Below are positions 1-7,864 of a DNA stretch of 20,551 nucleotides, piece by piece; positions within the stretch are counted from its first letter, which is position 1, and each line of letters opens with the position of its first letter. The DNA lies in contig DASQLD010000537.1 in the NCBI GenBank assembly GCA_035630195.1, positions 1 to 20,551 on the forward strand. The letters run 5' to 3'. This stretch comes from DASQDN01 sp035630195. GTDB lineage: Bacteria > Acidobacteriota > Terriglobia > Bryobacterales > Bryobacteraceae. The notes beneath the pieces were generated by a model. That model was not told the origin of the DNA. It did no database searches and saw only the letters and a list, made by a program, of their open reading frames with translations. The position numbers and the translations under genes were made by a program.

Positions 1-402
1 GCGCCGTTGGTTCGAAAGTCATTCGTCATCGCAGGATTGGCCGTAGCGTCCACAGAACTTTTAGGAGCAGTTGTCGATTCACCTTCGATGGCGATAACGT
101 TCGCCATCGTGTCTTTGAGTGGACTTGGGTTAGCCACTGCGAACGCCTGGGCCTTGACGCAAACTCTTATTCCTGGCCATCTAGTCGGTCGAGTTGTGGG
201 ACTTCAGGCGCTGGCGGCGAGCGCGCCCGGAATTGTGGCCCCGATCGCAACGGGTTGGTTGAAGCAGACAACCGGGGGCTACACGGCTCCGTTCCAACTG
301 ATCTGCGTACTGCTCGTGATCGGGTTGCTGTCTTATCTGTTTTTGGTTCGGGAGAAGTACGCCCATCAGTGGAGTAGATCGGCTGTAGTTGCGAGTGGTT
401 GA
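1..402 (+). CDS. MFS transporter, C-terminal part (5' truncated by window edge)
   Basis: The reading frame is open from the first base of the window and stops with TGA at 400-402, so only about the last 133 residues are present. The visible part is very hydrophobic, with about four membrane segments. It contains the GRVVGLQALAASAPGIVAP pattern, followed by a Gly-Trp-Leu helix end and a basic cytoplasmic tail (VREKYAHQWSRS). This is typical of the C-terminal half of anion:cation symporter (ACS) family MFS permeases, which often carry organic acids or sugar acids; the substrate cannot be told. The TTG at base 7 is an internal codon rather than a convincing start. The gene converges on the protease gene, with about 50 bases between the two stop codons. 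Confidence 0.75.
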   Translation, partial: APLVRKSFVIAGLAVASTELLGAVVDSPSMAITFAIVSLSGLGLATANAWALTQTLIPGHLVGRVVGLQALAASAPGIVAPIATGWLKQTTGGYTAPFQLICVLLVIGLLSYLFLVREKYAHQWSRSAVVASG

Positions 403-408
403 CATCGA

Positions 409-431
409 CGAGAGGCGCGTCCCGCCCCTCG
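409..431. terminator. Possible hairpin between convergent genes
   Basis: The 50-base spacer between two convergent stop codons holds an imperfect inverted repeat. CGAG-A-GGC at 409-416 can pair with GCC-C-CTCG at 424-431 across a 7-base loop, with one A/C mismatch. There is no T-tract on either side, so an intrinsic terminator is only suggested by position. Confidence 0.3.
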
Positions 432-452
432 CCGATTTCAGACAGCTATCGA

Positions 453-2183
453 TTACTTCTCGCCCTTGACCAAAACGTTCAAGCCCGATAGTCCCGAATC
501 GCCCCAGACTGCGGAGTCGCCCCAGACGGCCGAGTCACCCCACACTGCGCTGTATCCGTTGGTTGTCCGGTCGCCCCAAACAGCGGAGTCGCCCCACACG
601 GCGGAATCGCCCCAGACAGCCGAAGAGCCGCCGACGAAGATGGAATCACCCCATACTGCGGATAGTCCGTAGGAACCGGAGTCGGACCAACTATTCGCTT
701 CAGTGCGGACGATCGTGACTTTTCCGGTCGCGGCGTTAACCGCGGCGCGCGGCGACCTTGCGGTACCCCGGACGTTATCACGGTTGTTCAAAGCTGCCCA
801 GATATCCAGATATCCGGCTCCAACCGTAAACATGTCGTATTGACTGACGAATGTCTGGTTCGTAGCCGGATCGAAGACAGTGCTCTGCGCCGGGAACGAC
901 TTTGAGGCCGTTTTCATCAACCTCGCCTTGAGTTGATCGGGGCTCAGGGAGGGTTCGCGATCGAGAAGCAGTGCCACTGCGCCGCTGACCACCGGAGCCG
1001 CCATACTTGTGCCGCTGAGCTTATAGTAATCTTGCGAAAACAGATATCCGGCAGCGCTTCTCTGATAGTAAGAGAGTGGAACCAAAGTGTTGTTGGCTGC
1101 CGCCTGTGCCGCCAGAGTTCCGCTCGTCATGAGAGATACGACCTGATTGCCCGGCGCAACCAGATCCGGCTTCGCGATATGATCGATGCGCGTCGGACCT
1201 TTCGAGCTGTAGCTTGCAATCAGATCGTCGCCGCGGGACATAGATTGCATCGTTCTCATTGCGCCTACGGTAATTGCATATGGGCTGTTGCCCGGTGAGC
1301 TGATCGTTCCATAACCGTTGGAGCCAACACTATTGTTGCGGCCTTCATTCCCAGCTGAGACTACTACCGTGATGCCGGCTTTCCAGGCTGCCTCAACTGC
1401 TCGGCAAAGAGGATCCTTTGTATACGATTCCCAAACCGGGCGTCCGAGTGACAGATTGATCACCTTTATGTTCAACAGCGTTTTTAGCAGGATTGCGCGG
1501 TGGATCGCATTGATCACAGCGCTGTCCGTGCCTTTCCCGTTTCCATCGAGCACGCGCAGGTTCATCAAGCGCGCTTCGGGTGCAATGCCGCGGAAGGTCT
1601 TTGTGAAACCGCTGCCTGTCGATTCCTTTCCGTCACCGGCAAGAATGCCTGCGACATGAGTGCCGTGGCCAAACTCGTCATCGGTCCGAGGATCACCCGG
1701 CACAAAACTTTCCTGGTAAATGATCCGAGGTAAGAGACCTAGCAGTAGACCGCTGCTCTTTACATCAGCATGATTCGCGATGCCGCTGTCGATAACAGCG
1801 ACGGTGACGCCACGGCCAGTCGTCCCGGCAGTGAAGGCGAGATTCGCGTTGACGGCGGCAGCACTGACATCCATCTTCGCTGCGATCGAGCGATCGAGTG
1901 ATACATACTCAACATCGGGATCATTCGCGATAGCAAGAGCTTCCAACGGGAGAATACGAAAAACGACCGCTCCAACTAACGGCAATTGTCGTACGAGATC
2001 TGTGATCGAACCAAGAACCGTCCGCAACGGACGTCCGAGCTTGTACTGCACAATGACGTTGACCGGACGATCGGGGGCGGCTCGTTCAAGATCCGCAGAA
2101 ATTTTCGGGTGCGCTATCGCGTTGGTGACACCGGCGAGGATCACCACCCATACGAAAAGAAGGCGACGTATAGAGTTCGACAT
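453..2183 (-). CDS. Secreted S8 (subtilisin-family) serine protease with SAVWGD-repeat C-terminus
   Basis: Predicted exported endopeptidase of 576 residues. An N-terminal signal peptide (SIRRLLFVWVVILAGVTNAIA, cleaved near residue 24) is followed by a propeptide-like region (about 38-100, resembling inhibitor I9). The S8 catalytic domain follows at about 120-465. The triad is visible: Asp132 in AVIDSG, His173 in FGHGTHVAG and Ser393 in LSGTSMAAP, with the oxyanion Asn279 in SAGNEG. The tail from residue 508 carries seven SAVWGD hexapeptides. The frame is open upstream to 2351, but the ATG at 2181-2183 is preferred because an AAGGA ribosome site lies 9 bases upstream and the signal peptide starts there. 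It is divergent from the PilZ gene. The substrate is unknown; the family usually degrades extracellular protein. Confidence 0.93.
   Translation of the reverse strand: MSNSIRRLLFVWVVILAGVTNAIAHPKISADLERAAPDRPVNVIVQYKLGRPLRTVLGSITDLVRQLPLVGAVVFRILPLEALAIANDPDVEYVSLDRSIAAKMDVSAAAVNANLAFTAGTTGRGVTVAVIDSGIANHADVKSSGLLLGLLPRIIYQESFVPGDPRTDDEFGHGTHVAGILAGDGKESTGSGFTKTFRGIAPEARLMNLRVLDGNGKGTDSAVINAIHRAILLKTLLNIKVINLSLGRPVWESYTKDPLCRAVEAAWKAGITVVVSAGNEGRNNSVGSNGYGTISSPGNSPYAITVGAMRTMQSMSRGDDLIASYSSKGPTRIDHIAKPDLVAPGNQVVSLMTSGTLAAQAAANNTLVPLSYYQRSAAGYLFSQDYYKLSGTSMAAPVVSGAVALLLDREPSLSPDQLKARLMKTASKSFPAQSTVFDPATNQTFVSQYDMFTVGAGYLDIWAALNNRDNVRGTARSPRAAVNAATGKVTIVRTEANSWSDSGSYGLSAVWGDSIFVGGSSAVWGDSAVWGDSAVWGDRTTNGYSAVWGDSAVWGDSAVWGDSGLSGLNVLVKGEK
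498..662 (-). repeat. Seven-unit SAVWGD coding repeat in the protease tail
   Basis: Seven copies of the 18-base unit encoding Ser-Ala-Val-Trp-Gly-Asp lie in the 3' part of the protease gene. They are grouped as one, then three, then three, separated by the linkers SIFVGGS and RTTNGY. All seven units differ in DNA sequence while encoding the same six residues: four different Val codons and three different Ser codons are used. Similar short Trp-Gly repeats occur at the C-termini of some acidobacterial subtilases; their function is not known to me. Confidence 0.9.
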
Positions 2184-2324
2184 GTAGTAAAGTCCTTTCG
2201 CGTTACTCTTCGGACGTTGGATAACGGCATTTAGGGAAAAACGCGTCGCTTTCCAGATTGAACCGGTCGGCGCTAACGTCCTATTCCCAAGGAAATAGCC
2301 CTTTTGGCATAAATTCCTCAAAAG
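2184..2324. promoter_or_regulatory. Divergent intergenic region (protease / PilZ operon)
   Basis: These 141 bases separate the divergent protease and PilZ genes and must hold promoters for both. The protease ribosome site (AAGGA, minus strand) is close to 2193-2197. An 18-base imperfect palindrome sits at 2281-2298 and a weak plus-strand -10-like CATAAA at 2309-2314. I see no well-matched -35/-10 pair, so promoter positions are unresolved. Confidence 0.5.
2281..2298. repeat. Imperfect palindrome, possible operator
   Basis: CTATTCCC-AA-GGAAATAG is palindromic at seven of eight base pairs, with a 2-base centre. The loop is too short for a good RNA hairpin, so a protein-binding dyad is the better reading. 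It lies about 27 bases before the presumed PilZ start. No known regulator consensus was recognised. Confidence 0.35.
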
Positions 2325-2699
2325 TTGGCGCGGCGAGTCGATAAGAAACATGTGTCGCGCCTTCTACAGCGAATTGAAGCGGGTTTTAATCTTCTAGGCC
2401 GCCGGATGCAACCTAGGTATGAAGCGAGCGGACCCGTCCTGGTTTACGACGGTCGGCCAGGTGGACCATTTCTCGAAAATGCAACGCTACGCAACATTTC
2501 TACGTCCGGGGCGTGCATCGCTACCCAGAAGCGACTAGCACCCGGCTGTAGCGTCTACCTCGCTGGTCCTGTTATCAGGGGTACCGCCATAGTCCGGCAC
2601 GCAGGAGCAGGTTGCGATGGCTACATCGTAGGGCTTGAGTTTCTCTCGGCCAAAGCACAGTCCGATCAGGATTCCTCAGGATTACCGGCCGCGTGGTGA
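2325..2699 (+). CDS. PilZ-domain protein (putative c-di-GMP receptor)
   Basis: Small soluble protein of about 124 residues made almost entirely of one PilZ domain. Both halves of the c-di-GMP binding signature are present: RxxxR (Arg27-Arg31, in RRMQPRYE) and NxSxxG (Asn57, Ser59, Gly62, in RNISTSGA). The strands that follow end in the typical GLEF motif (about 103-106). PilZ proteins act as c-di-GMP effectors for motility, polysaccharide or transcription. The start is uncertain: TTG at 2325 and GTG at 2352 are both in frame, neither has a clear ribosome site, and a start after Arg27 would lose the binding motif. The stop is 4 bases before the kinase ATG, so the two are surely co-transcribed. 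Confidence 0.85.
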   Translation: MARRVDKKHVSRLLQRIEAGFNLLGRRMQPRYEASGPVLVYDGRPGGPFLENATLRNISTSGACIATQKRLAPGCSVYLAGPVIRGTAIVRHAGAGCDGYIVGLEFLSAKAQSDQDSSGLPAAW

Positions 2700-2703
2700 A
2701 GAT

Positions 2704-4551
2704 ATGGCAGACGGGAAAGTATCCAAGGCGAATCTCTACATCGCGGCAGTACTCTGCACCGGGCTAATGGCGCTTTTAGCGAGTCTGATCAGGTGGGAAC
2801 TGTCTGATCCGCTTGGAGCGCTCGGATATTCGATAGCGGCTCTGCTGAGTTCCCGGCTGAAGGTTAGCCTTCCCGGCGTCAAAGGGACTTTGTCGGTCAA
2901 TTTTCTCGTGTTGCTGCTGGCCATTACGCAACTGACATGGTCGGAGACGCTATTGATGGCGTCTTCCTCATTTACGCTCCAGTACGTCTGGCATTCGCGG
3001 GAAAAGCGCCAACCCCTGAAGATGCTCTTCAATTTGGGGAATGCGGCGATCTCGATCACTGTCGGTTTTGCTCTGTACCACCTGCCCGTTCTGACTCAGG
3101 CGGGCGTGCAAGAGCCAGTCAAGCTTGTTCTCGTTGCCTCTGCCTATTTCCTTGTTAACACCGTGATTGTGGCCGGCGTGATTGGCTTGACTGAGAACCG
3201 AAACATGCGACAAGTGTGGCACGAGTCGTATTACTGGTCATTCCCGTTCTATCTTTCAGGCGCATCCGTGGTCTGGCTCATCATTGTGCTCAACCGCATG
3301 TTTGGATGGCAGGCATGGGTTGGTGTTGTGCCCATGATGTACGCTGTCTATCGCGCCTACAAACTTTATCTAGAGCGGCTCGAAGCCGACAAGCGGCAGG
3401 CAATCGTCAAAGCGCAGTTTCTGGCCAATATGAGCCACGAGATCCGAACCCCCATCAATGGGGTCATCGGCATGACGGCTCTTCTGACAAGCACACCTCT
3501 CAGTAGCGAACAGCGTGAATATACCGAAACGATTCAGAAATCCGCAAATGCGCTCCTGACGATCATCAACGACATCCTCGACTTCTCGAAGATGGAGGCC
3601 GACCGGATGCGCCTGGAAGCAGCAGCATTTTGCCTAGAGGCTGCTGTCCAGGACGCAATCGAGATCGTCCGGGCCGATGCGGCGCGCAAACAAATCGAGC
3701 TCAATATTAAAATCGACGCTTCGATCCCGCGCTGCGTCAGCGCCGACGCGGGCCGATTACGGCAAGTCCTCCTCAATTTCGTTAGCAACGCCATTAAGTT
3801 CACGGACAAAGGGAGTGTGACGGTTAACGTCCTACCCGGCCGGAATGCCGGCCGCATCCTATTCGAAATTGTCGACACCGGAGTTGGAATTTCTGAGCAC
3901 GGCTGCACACAGTTGTTCCAGCCGTTCACGCAACTGGATTCGTCCGACAGCAGGCGCCACGGTGGAACCGGACTCGGTCTTTCAATCTCCAAGCGGATCG
4001 TTGAAACGATGGGCGGAGAAGTCGGAGTTCGGAGCCAGCTTCACGCCGGTTCCACATTCTGGTTCGAACTGCCGGTCGGTCCTGTCGATGCGAAGAGCGA
4101 GGCTCCCACTGCGCCGACAACGACGCCAGTGTTGCAGTCGCAGAAGCCGAAGGACGCACGAGTCCTCGTGGTCGAGGACAACATGGTAAACCAACGTGTG
4201 GCGATGCGGCTCCTCGACAAACTCGGCTATGTGGTGGAAGCGGTCAGTGATGGACAGAAGGCCGTCGACCGTGTCATGGAAGCTCGATACTCGCTCGTTC
4301 TGATGGATTGTCAAATGCCGGTGATGGACGGTCTTCAAGCTACACGGGAAATTCGGAAGCGCGAAGTCGGATACCGCACTCCGATCGTGGCGCTGACGGC
4401 AGGCGCTTTACAAAGCGATGAGGCAAACTGCCGAAATGCAGGTATGGACGGATTCATTGCAAAACCCATCGACATCCATAAGCTGAAGCTCATTCTCGAA
4501 AAGTGGCACGAGACGCAGACTGAACCTTCCTCAGTGGGGCCTCCGTGCTGA
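2704..4551 (+). CDS. Membrane hybrid sensor histidine kinase with C-terminal receiver
   Basis: Two-component signalling protein of 615 residues. Residues about 10-215 form a multi-pass membrane sensor with roughly six hydrophobic helices and no recognisable periplasmic domain. A short coiled segment (about 218-235) leads into the HisKA domain with phospho-accepting His245 in NMSHEIRTP. The ATPase domain has the N-box (LLNFVSNAIKF, 357-366), G1 (VDTGVGI, 390-396) and G2 (GGTGLGLS, 420-427). The C-terminal receiver (about 485-605) has Asp491/Asp492-region acids (VVEDN), phospho-accepting Asp535 in LMDCQMP and Lys587 in IAKPID. No Hpt domain is seen, so a separate phosphotransfer partner or direct output is needed. 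The ATG at 2704 is chosen because it follows the PilZ stop by 4 bases. The end overlaps the permease start. Confidence 0.92.
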   Translation: MADGKVSKANLYIAAVLCTGLMALLASLIRWELSDPLGALGYSIAALLSSRLKVSLPGVKGTLSVNFLVLLLAITQLTWSETLLMASSSFTLQYVWHSREKRQPLKMLFNLGNAAISITVGFALYHLPVLTQAGVQEPVKLVLVASAYFLVNTVIVAGVIGLTENRNMRQVWHESYYWSFPFYLSGASVVWLIIVLNRMFGWQAWVGVVPMMYAVYRAYKLYLERLEADKRQAIVKAQFLANMSHEIRTPINGVIGMTALLTSTPLSSEQREYTETIQKSANALLTIINDILDFSKMEADRMRLEAAAFCLEAAVQDAIEIVRADAARKQIELNIKIDASIPRCVSADAGRLRQVLLNFVSNAIKFTDKGSVTVNVLPGRNAGRILFEIVDTGVGISEHGCTQLFQPFTQLDSSDSRRHGGTGLGLSISKRIVETMGGEVGVRSQLHAGSTFWFELPVGPVDAKSEAPTAPTTTPVLQSQKPKDARVLVVEDNMVNQRVAMRLLDKLGYVVEAVSDGQKAVDRVMEARYSLVLMDCQMPVMDGLQATREIRKREVGYRTPIVALTAGALQSDEANCRNAGMDGFIAKPIDIHKLKLILEKWHETQTEPSSVGPPC

Positions 4552-5429
4552 TTCTGGCCCACAATGCGATCAAAGCGATCGGGCGCATTGCATTTCGAGT
4601 CGGAATGCGTCTTCCGATGGTGCTGTTTCTTACGTCCGTGCTCGTCTGCATCGCGCCGGGATTTGATTCCGATGAGCGTCAAATCGACGCGCGTTTGAGC
4701 ACGGAGAGTATCCAAAGTTTACGGCAATTGCGAGCACAGAATCGGAATCCACTCACGGCTTTCATCCAGTTCGTTGGCGGAGCCGTACAAGGTGATCTTG
4801 GGTACTCCTCCACATTTAACCGGCCCGTCTGGGAGTTGCTTTCCGAACGTTATCCTGCAACCTTTCGGGCAGTTGGAGTCGGAGCCTTCACCGGCTGGGC
4901 TGTTGCCGTGCTTCTGGCGTCGTGTGTAACTCTTTTTCCGGGCTTTGCCCTGCGGGGCAGCAGCACGTCCATTGCGGGACTGCTGCTTTGTGTGCCTTCA
5001 GCGCTGCTTGGTTTCATGGCGATTGTTCTCCAATCTTCGGTGGCTTCGGCGATGTCATGCGTGGTCTTTTCACGCCTCTTCCTGCAGATGAATACGCTTT
5101 TCGACAAAGCGAGCGCTCAGCCGCATGTGATGGCGGCTGAGGCAATGGGTTTAACGCGTAGAGCCCTTTTTCGTTGGCACATTGCCGGGCCAAGCACACC
5201 GCAGATGATTGTGCTAGGCGCATCATCAATCTCGATTGCGCTCGGAGCCGCCGTGCCTCTCGAAGTGATCTGCGATTCACCGGGTCTGGGCCAACTAGCT
5301 TGGAAAGCTACCCTTGGACGAGATCTATCGGTGCTGCTTGGCGTCACCCTGATCATCGCCGCTCTGAATAGCGTGGCCGCGGCGACAACGGACATCGCCA
5401 ACAAGGTTCTTCGGGAGCAGGCGTCGTGA
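4545..5429 (+). CDS. ABC transporter permease, DppB/OppB type
   Basis: Inner-membrane permease of 294 residues for a peptide/nickel/oligosaccharide-type importer. The family pattern is clear: an N-terminal membrane helix, an extracytoplasmic region with GDLGYSS and PVWELLSERYPAT, then several helices. A cytoplasmic EAA-like loop (AAEAMGLTRRALFRWHIAG) docks the ATPase, and the PLEVICDSPGLG stretch near the end is typical of DppB. The start is GTG at 4545, overlapping the kinase stop by 7 bases with a weak GTGGGG site upstream, implying translational coupling. It is slightly shorter than most DppB proteins. The transported substrate cannot be read from the permease alone. Confidence 0.87.
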   Translation: MLILAHNAIKAIGRIAFRVGMRLPMVLFLTSVLVCIAPGFDSDERQIDARLSTESIQSLRQLRAQNRNPLTAFIQFVGGAVQGDLGYSSTFNRPVWELLSERYPATFRAVGVGAFTGWAVAVLLASCVTLFPGFALRGSSTSIAGLLLCVPSALLGFMAIVLQSSVASAMSCVVFSRLFLQMNTLFDKASAQPHVMAAEAMGLTRRALFRWHIAGPSTPQMIVLGASSISIALGAAVPLEVICDSPGLGQLAWKATLGRDLSVLLGVTLIIAALNSVAAATTDIANKVLREQAS

Positions 5430-6220
5430 GGATTCTCCGACGATTCGCCATCGGGTTCCTTCTTGTTGTCTCGCTGAGCTCGGTTGCGCCTCAGATTTTC
5501 ACGCCATCGTCTTATGACACCCAGCACCGGCGGCAGCCGAACGAAGCGCCAGGCCCAACTTTCTTGCTCGGCACCGACGATTTGGGGCGGGATCGCTTTG
5601 CGAGACTGCTCTACGGAGCACGAACGTCGCTGCTCCTCGCGCCGGCGGCTGCTTTGCTCGCAACCGCAATCGCGGCAATCGCAGGAGTGGTCGCAGCGTC
5701 CATAACGGAACTTCAACGACCTCTTTTCTATGCCGTCGATGTGATCATCAGTACGCCCTTGCTCTTCCTGTTGTTGGTTGTGAGGGCGCTGCTCCCGCTC
5801 GACACATCTGCCATCATCTCGGTGTCCATCTTGTTCGCCCTGCTGGGCCTGCTCGGGTGGGCCTCCGGTGTGAGGCTATTTGCGGCAGCAACGCAGCGTC
5901 TGGCGGATTCAGATTTCACTATCCAAGCCCAAGCCTCCGGCTGCCCTCCATCACGACTCATCCTGATGCAGTTCTTGCCAGGGCTCATTCCTACGATGTT
6001 TGCTCAGTTTTGTGTTTTCGTCCCGGGTTTCGTGATGGCCGAGGCGAACCTCAGCATGCTGGGACTGGGTGTGAGTGAGCCTTTGCCGTCGCTCGGAAAC
6101 CTAATGAGCGATCTCCTTAACTATTCAGCCGTACTCGAACAACCGTGGCTACTGGCCCCCGCGATCCTACTGTTTGGCATCACCGGATCGTTACATTTAC
6201 TCGTACCAAAAGTGGATTGA
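5426..6220 (+). CDS. ABC transporter permease, DppC/OppC type
   Basis: Second membrane subunit, 264 residues, pairing with the upstream DppB-type protein. It has the hallmark GTDDLGRDRFARLLYGARTS motif after the first helix (about residues 50-69). About five more membrane helices follow, with an EAA-type coupling loop (AQASGCPPSRLILMQFLPG) and the EANLSMLGLG motif near the C-terminus that marks DppC proteins. The start is a GTG whose GTGA overlaps the previous stop by 4 bases, a strong sign of coupled translation. It is somewhat shorter than usual at both ends. With the neighbouring binding protein and ATPase it forms a near-complete importer. Confidence 0.88.
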   Translation: MRILRRFAIGFLLVVSLSSVAPQIFTPSSYDTQHRRQPNEAPGPTFLLGTDDLGRDRFARLLYGARTSLLLAPAAALLATAIAAIAGVVAASITELQRPLFYAVDVIISTPLLFLLLVVRALLPLDTSAIISVSILFALLGLLGWASGVRLFAAATQRLADSDFTIQAQASGCPPSRLILMQFLPGLIPTMFAQFCVFVPGFVMAEANLSMLGLGVSEPLPSLGNLMSDLLNYSAVLEQPWLLAPAILLFGITGSLHLLVPKVD

Positions 6221-6223
6221 CTT

Positions 6224-7864
6224 GTGTCTTCATCAAACCTGATTCTTGCCTGGATTCTGATTCTCGCTGCATTTCCCGCTGCAGGACAATGGGGAGGTCA
6301 ACTGCGCTTAGCCTTGCGCAATGATCCAAGAACGTTCGATCCTCTGCTCGTCGATGACAGTGCGGGAGAAACGATCCGCTATTTAACAGGGGGCGTACTT
6401 GTCCGTCTGAATCGGGTGACACAGAAGCTCGAACCCGAGCTAGCGAAGATATGGAAAATATCGAATGGCGGACGCAGATTAACCCTTGATCTCCGCGAGA
6501 ACATTGTATTTTCCGACGGAACTCCGTTCACTGCGGACGATGTCGCCTTCACGATTCGTCGCATGATGGATCCATCGCTCCATTCCCCTACAGGCGACTC
6601 ATTCCGTTCAAGCGCCGGTAGCGTAAGCGTATCCATCCCAAAACGAAACTCCGTTGTGATCGATTTTCCGGCTCCGGTAGCATCGTTAGAACGTTTGCTC
6701 GATCAGGTTGTCATCCAGTCAGCTAAGGCGCCTCAGGAACGAGCTGTTCTCGGGCCATTCCGGATTGCTGACCACCGGCCTGGTCAGTTCGTCGAGTTGC
6801 GGCGCAACCCCAACTATTGGAAAAAGAATAGCAACGGCCGAAGGTTGCCATACCTCGATTCGGTTCGTTTGGACATTCTCGGTAACAAAGACACCGAAAT
6901 GTTGAGATTCTCGAGAGGCGAGCTCCACATTATGGAAGGATTGGACGCCGATTCGTATGATCGGCTTCGGAATAAGCAAGGGATCACGGCCCTCAATGCA
7001 GGAGCGACAACCGATGTGGAGATGTTCTGGTTCAACCAGGCAGGGAAAGCGCCTATCAACGCCGCAAAGAGATCTTGGTTTCAATCGCGTCAGTTCCGGC
7101 AAGCGGTGTCTCTCGCGATCAATCGCGAAGACATGATCCGATTGGTGTATCGGGGATACGCGAAGCAGGCTTCGGGCCCCGTCCCGTCGTCCAGTGTGTG
7201 GTTCAATCGGAAGCTTCAGCGGACCCGGTACAACTCTCAGCAAGCCCTACGCCTGCTTAATTCTGCAGGCTTCCAGTTGAGAGATTCCAGACTCTATGAC
7301 AAGCAAGGGAATGCCGTCGCGTTTTCTCTGATCACGAACGCCGGAAACAAAACGCGATTACGACTCGCCAGCCTGATCCAGGACGATCTCAAGAAGATCG
7401 GAATTGACGTAAACATCACAACGTTAGATTTTCCTTCGCTGCTGGAACGAACCGGCAAGACGCTTGACTATGACGCTTGTTTGCTCGGTCTGGTGAACGT
7501 AGATCCGGATCCGAATGCGCAGATGAACGTCTGGTTGAGTTCCGCGGTGAATCACCAATGGAATCCCGCCCAAAAGGTCCCTGCCACCGAGTGGGAGGCA
7601 GAGATCGACAAGCTGATGCGCGTCCAGGCGTCGGCGGCCACACATCAGATAAGGAAGCAAGCCTTCGATCGAGTACAGGAAATAGTCGCTCAAGAATCTC
7701 CATTTATCTACTTGGTGAACCGAGATGCGCTAGGAGCTCTAACGCCGGCTTTGCGGAACATCTCGCCAGCATCCCTGCGGCCTCACTTCTACTGGAACAT
7801 CGAGCATCTCAGCCTGAATGCAGGAGAGAAGGGTACCCATGTCGCAGCCGCTACTGTCCGTTAA
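6224..7864 (+). CDS. ABC transporter substrate-binding protein, family 5 (SBP_bac_5)
   Basis: Exported solute-binding protein of 546 residues. The N-terminus is hydrophobic (LILAWILILAAFPAAG, likely cleaved before Gln22) but lacks a basic n-region. The family-5 signature is present: RNDPRTFDPLL, LEPELAKIWKIS, FSDGTPFTADDVAFTIRRM. Later landmarks are FRQAVSLAINREDMI and a C-terminal VQEIVAQESPFIYLV block. Family members bind peptides, nickel chelates or plant oligosaccharides, so the ligand is open. No lipobox cysteine is seen near the predicted cleavage site. The GTG start is 3 bases after the permease stop, with a weak GTGGA site. The 3' end overlaps the ATPase gene by 26 bases. Confidence 0.9.
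   Translation: MSSSNLILAWILILAAFPAAGQWGGQLRLALRNDPRTFDPLLVDDSAGETIRYLTGGVLVRLNRVTQKLEPELAKIWKISNGGRRLTLDLRENIVFSDGTPFTADDVAFTIRRMMDPSLHSPTGDSFRSSAGSVSVSIPKRNSVVIDFPAPVASLERLLDQVVIQSAKAPQERAVLGPFRIADHRPGQFVELRRNPNYWKKNSNGRRLPYLDSVRLDILGNKDTEMLRFSRGELHIMEGLDADSYDRLRNKQGITALNAGATTDVEMFWFNQAGKAPINAAKRSWFQSRQFRQAVSLAINREDMIRLVYRGYAKQASGPVPSSSVWFNRKLQRTRYNSQQALRLLNSAGFQLRDSRLYDKQGNAVAFSLITNAGNKTRLRLASLIQDDLKKIGIDVNITTLDFPSLLERTGKTLDYDACLLGLVNVDPDPNAQMNVWLSSAVNHQWNPAQKVPATEWEAEIDKLMRVQASAATHQIRKQAFDRVQEIVAQESPFIYLVNRDALGALTPALRNISPASLRPHFYWNIEHLSLNAGEKGTHVAAATVR

Noticed and set aside
498..662. CRISPR-like or minisatellite array
   Set aside because: The 18-base units are in frame, encode the same peptide and differ only at synonymous positions; there are no spacers.
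466..672. Plus-strand frame with an ESPQTAESPHTA-like repeat
   Set aside because: It is the complement of the SAVWGD coding repeat; it has no ribosome site and the minus-strand protease has a full catalytic triad.
933..2187. Several plus-strand frames across the protease gene
   Set aside because: They are antisense shadows of a well-supported protease with no family features of their own.
2300..2324. Sigma-54 type promoter (TTGGCATAAATTCC)
   Set aside because: The GG and GC dinucleotides are not at the required -24/-12 spacing.
2184..2351. Protease start at the far upstream ATG (2351)
   Set aside because: The internal ATG at 2183 has an AAGGA site and begins a signal peptide; the upstream extension has no such features and crosses the PilZ start.
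7818..7838. ATPase start at ATG 7818
   Set aside because: There is no ribosome site, whereas ATG 7839 has GAAGG 6 bases upstream and gives a normal N-terminus.
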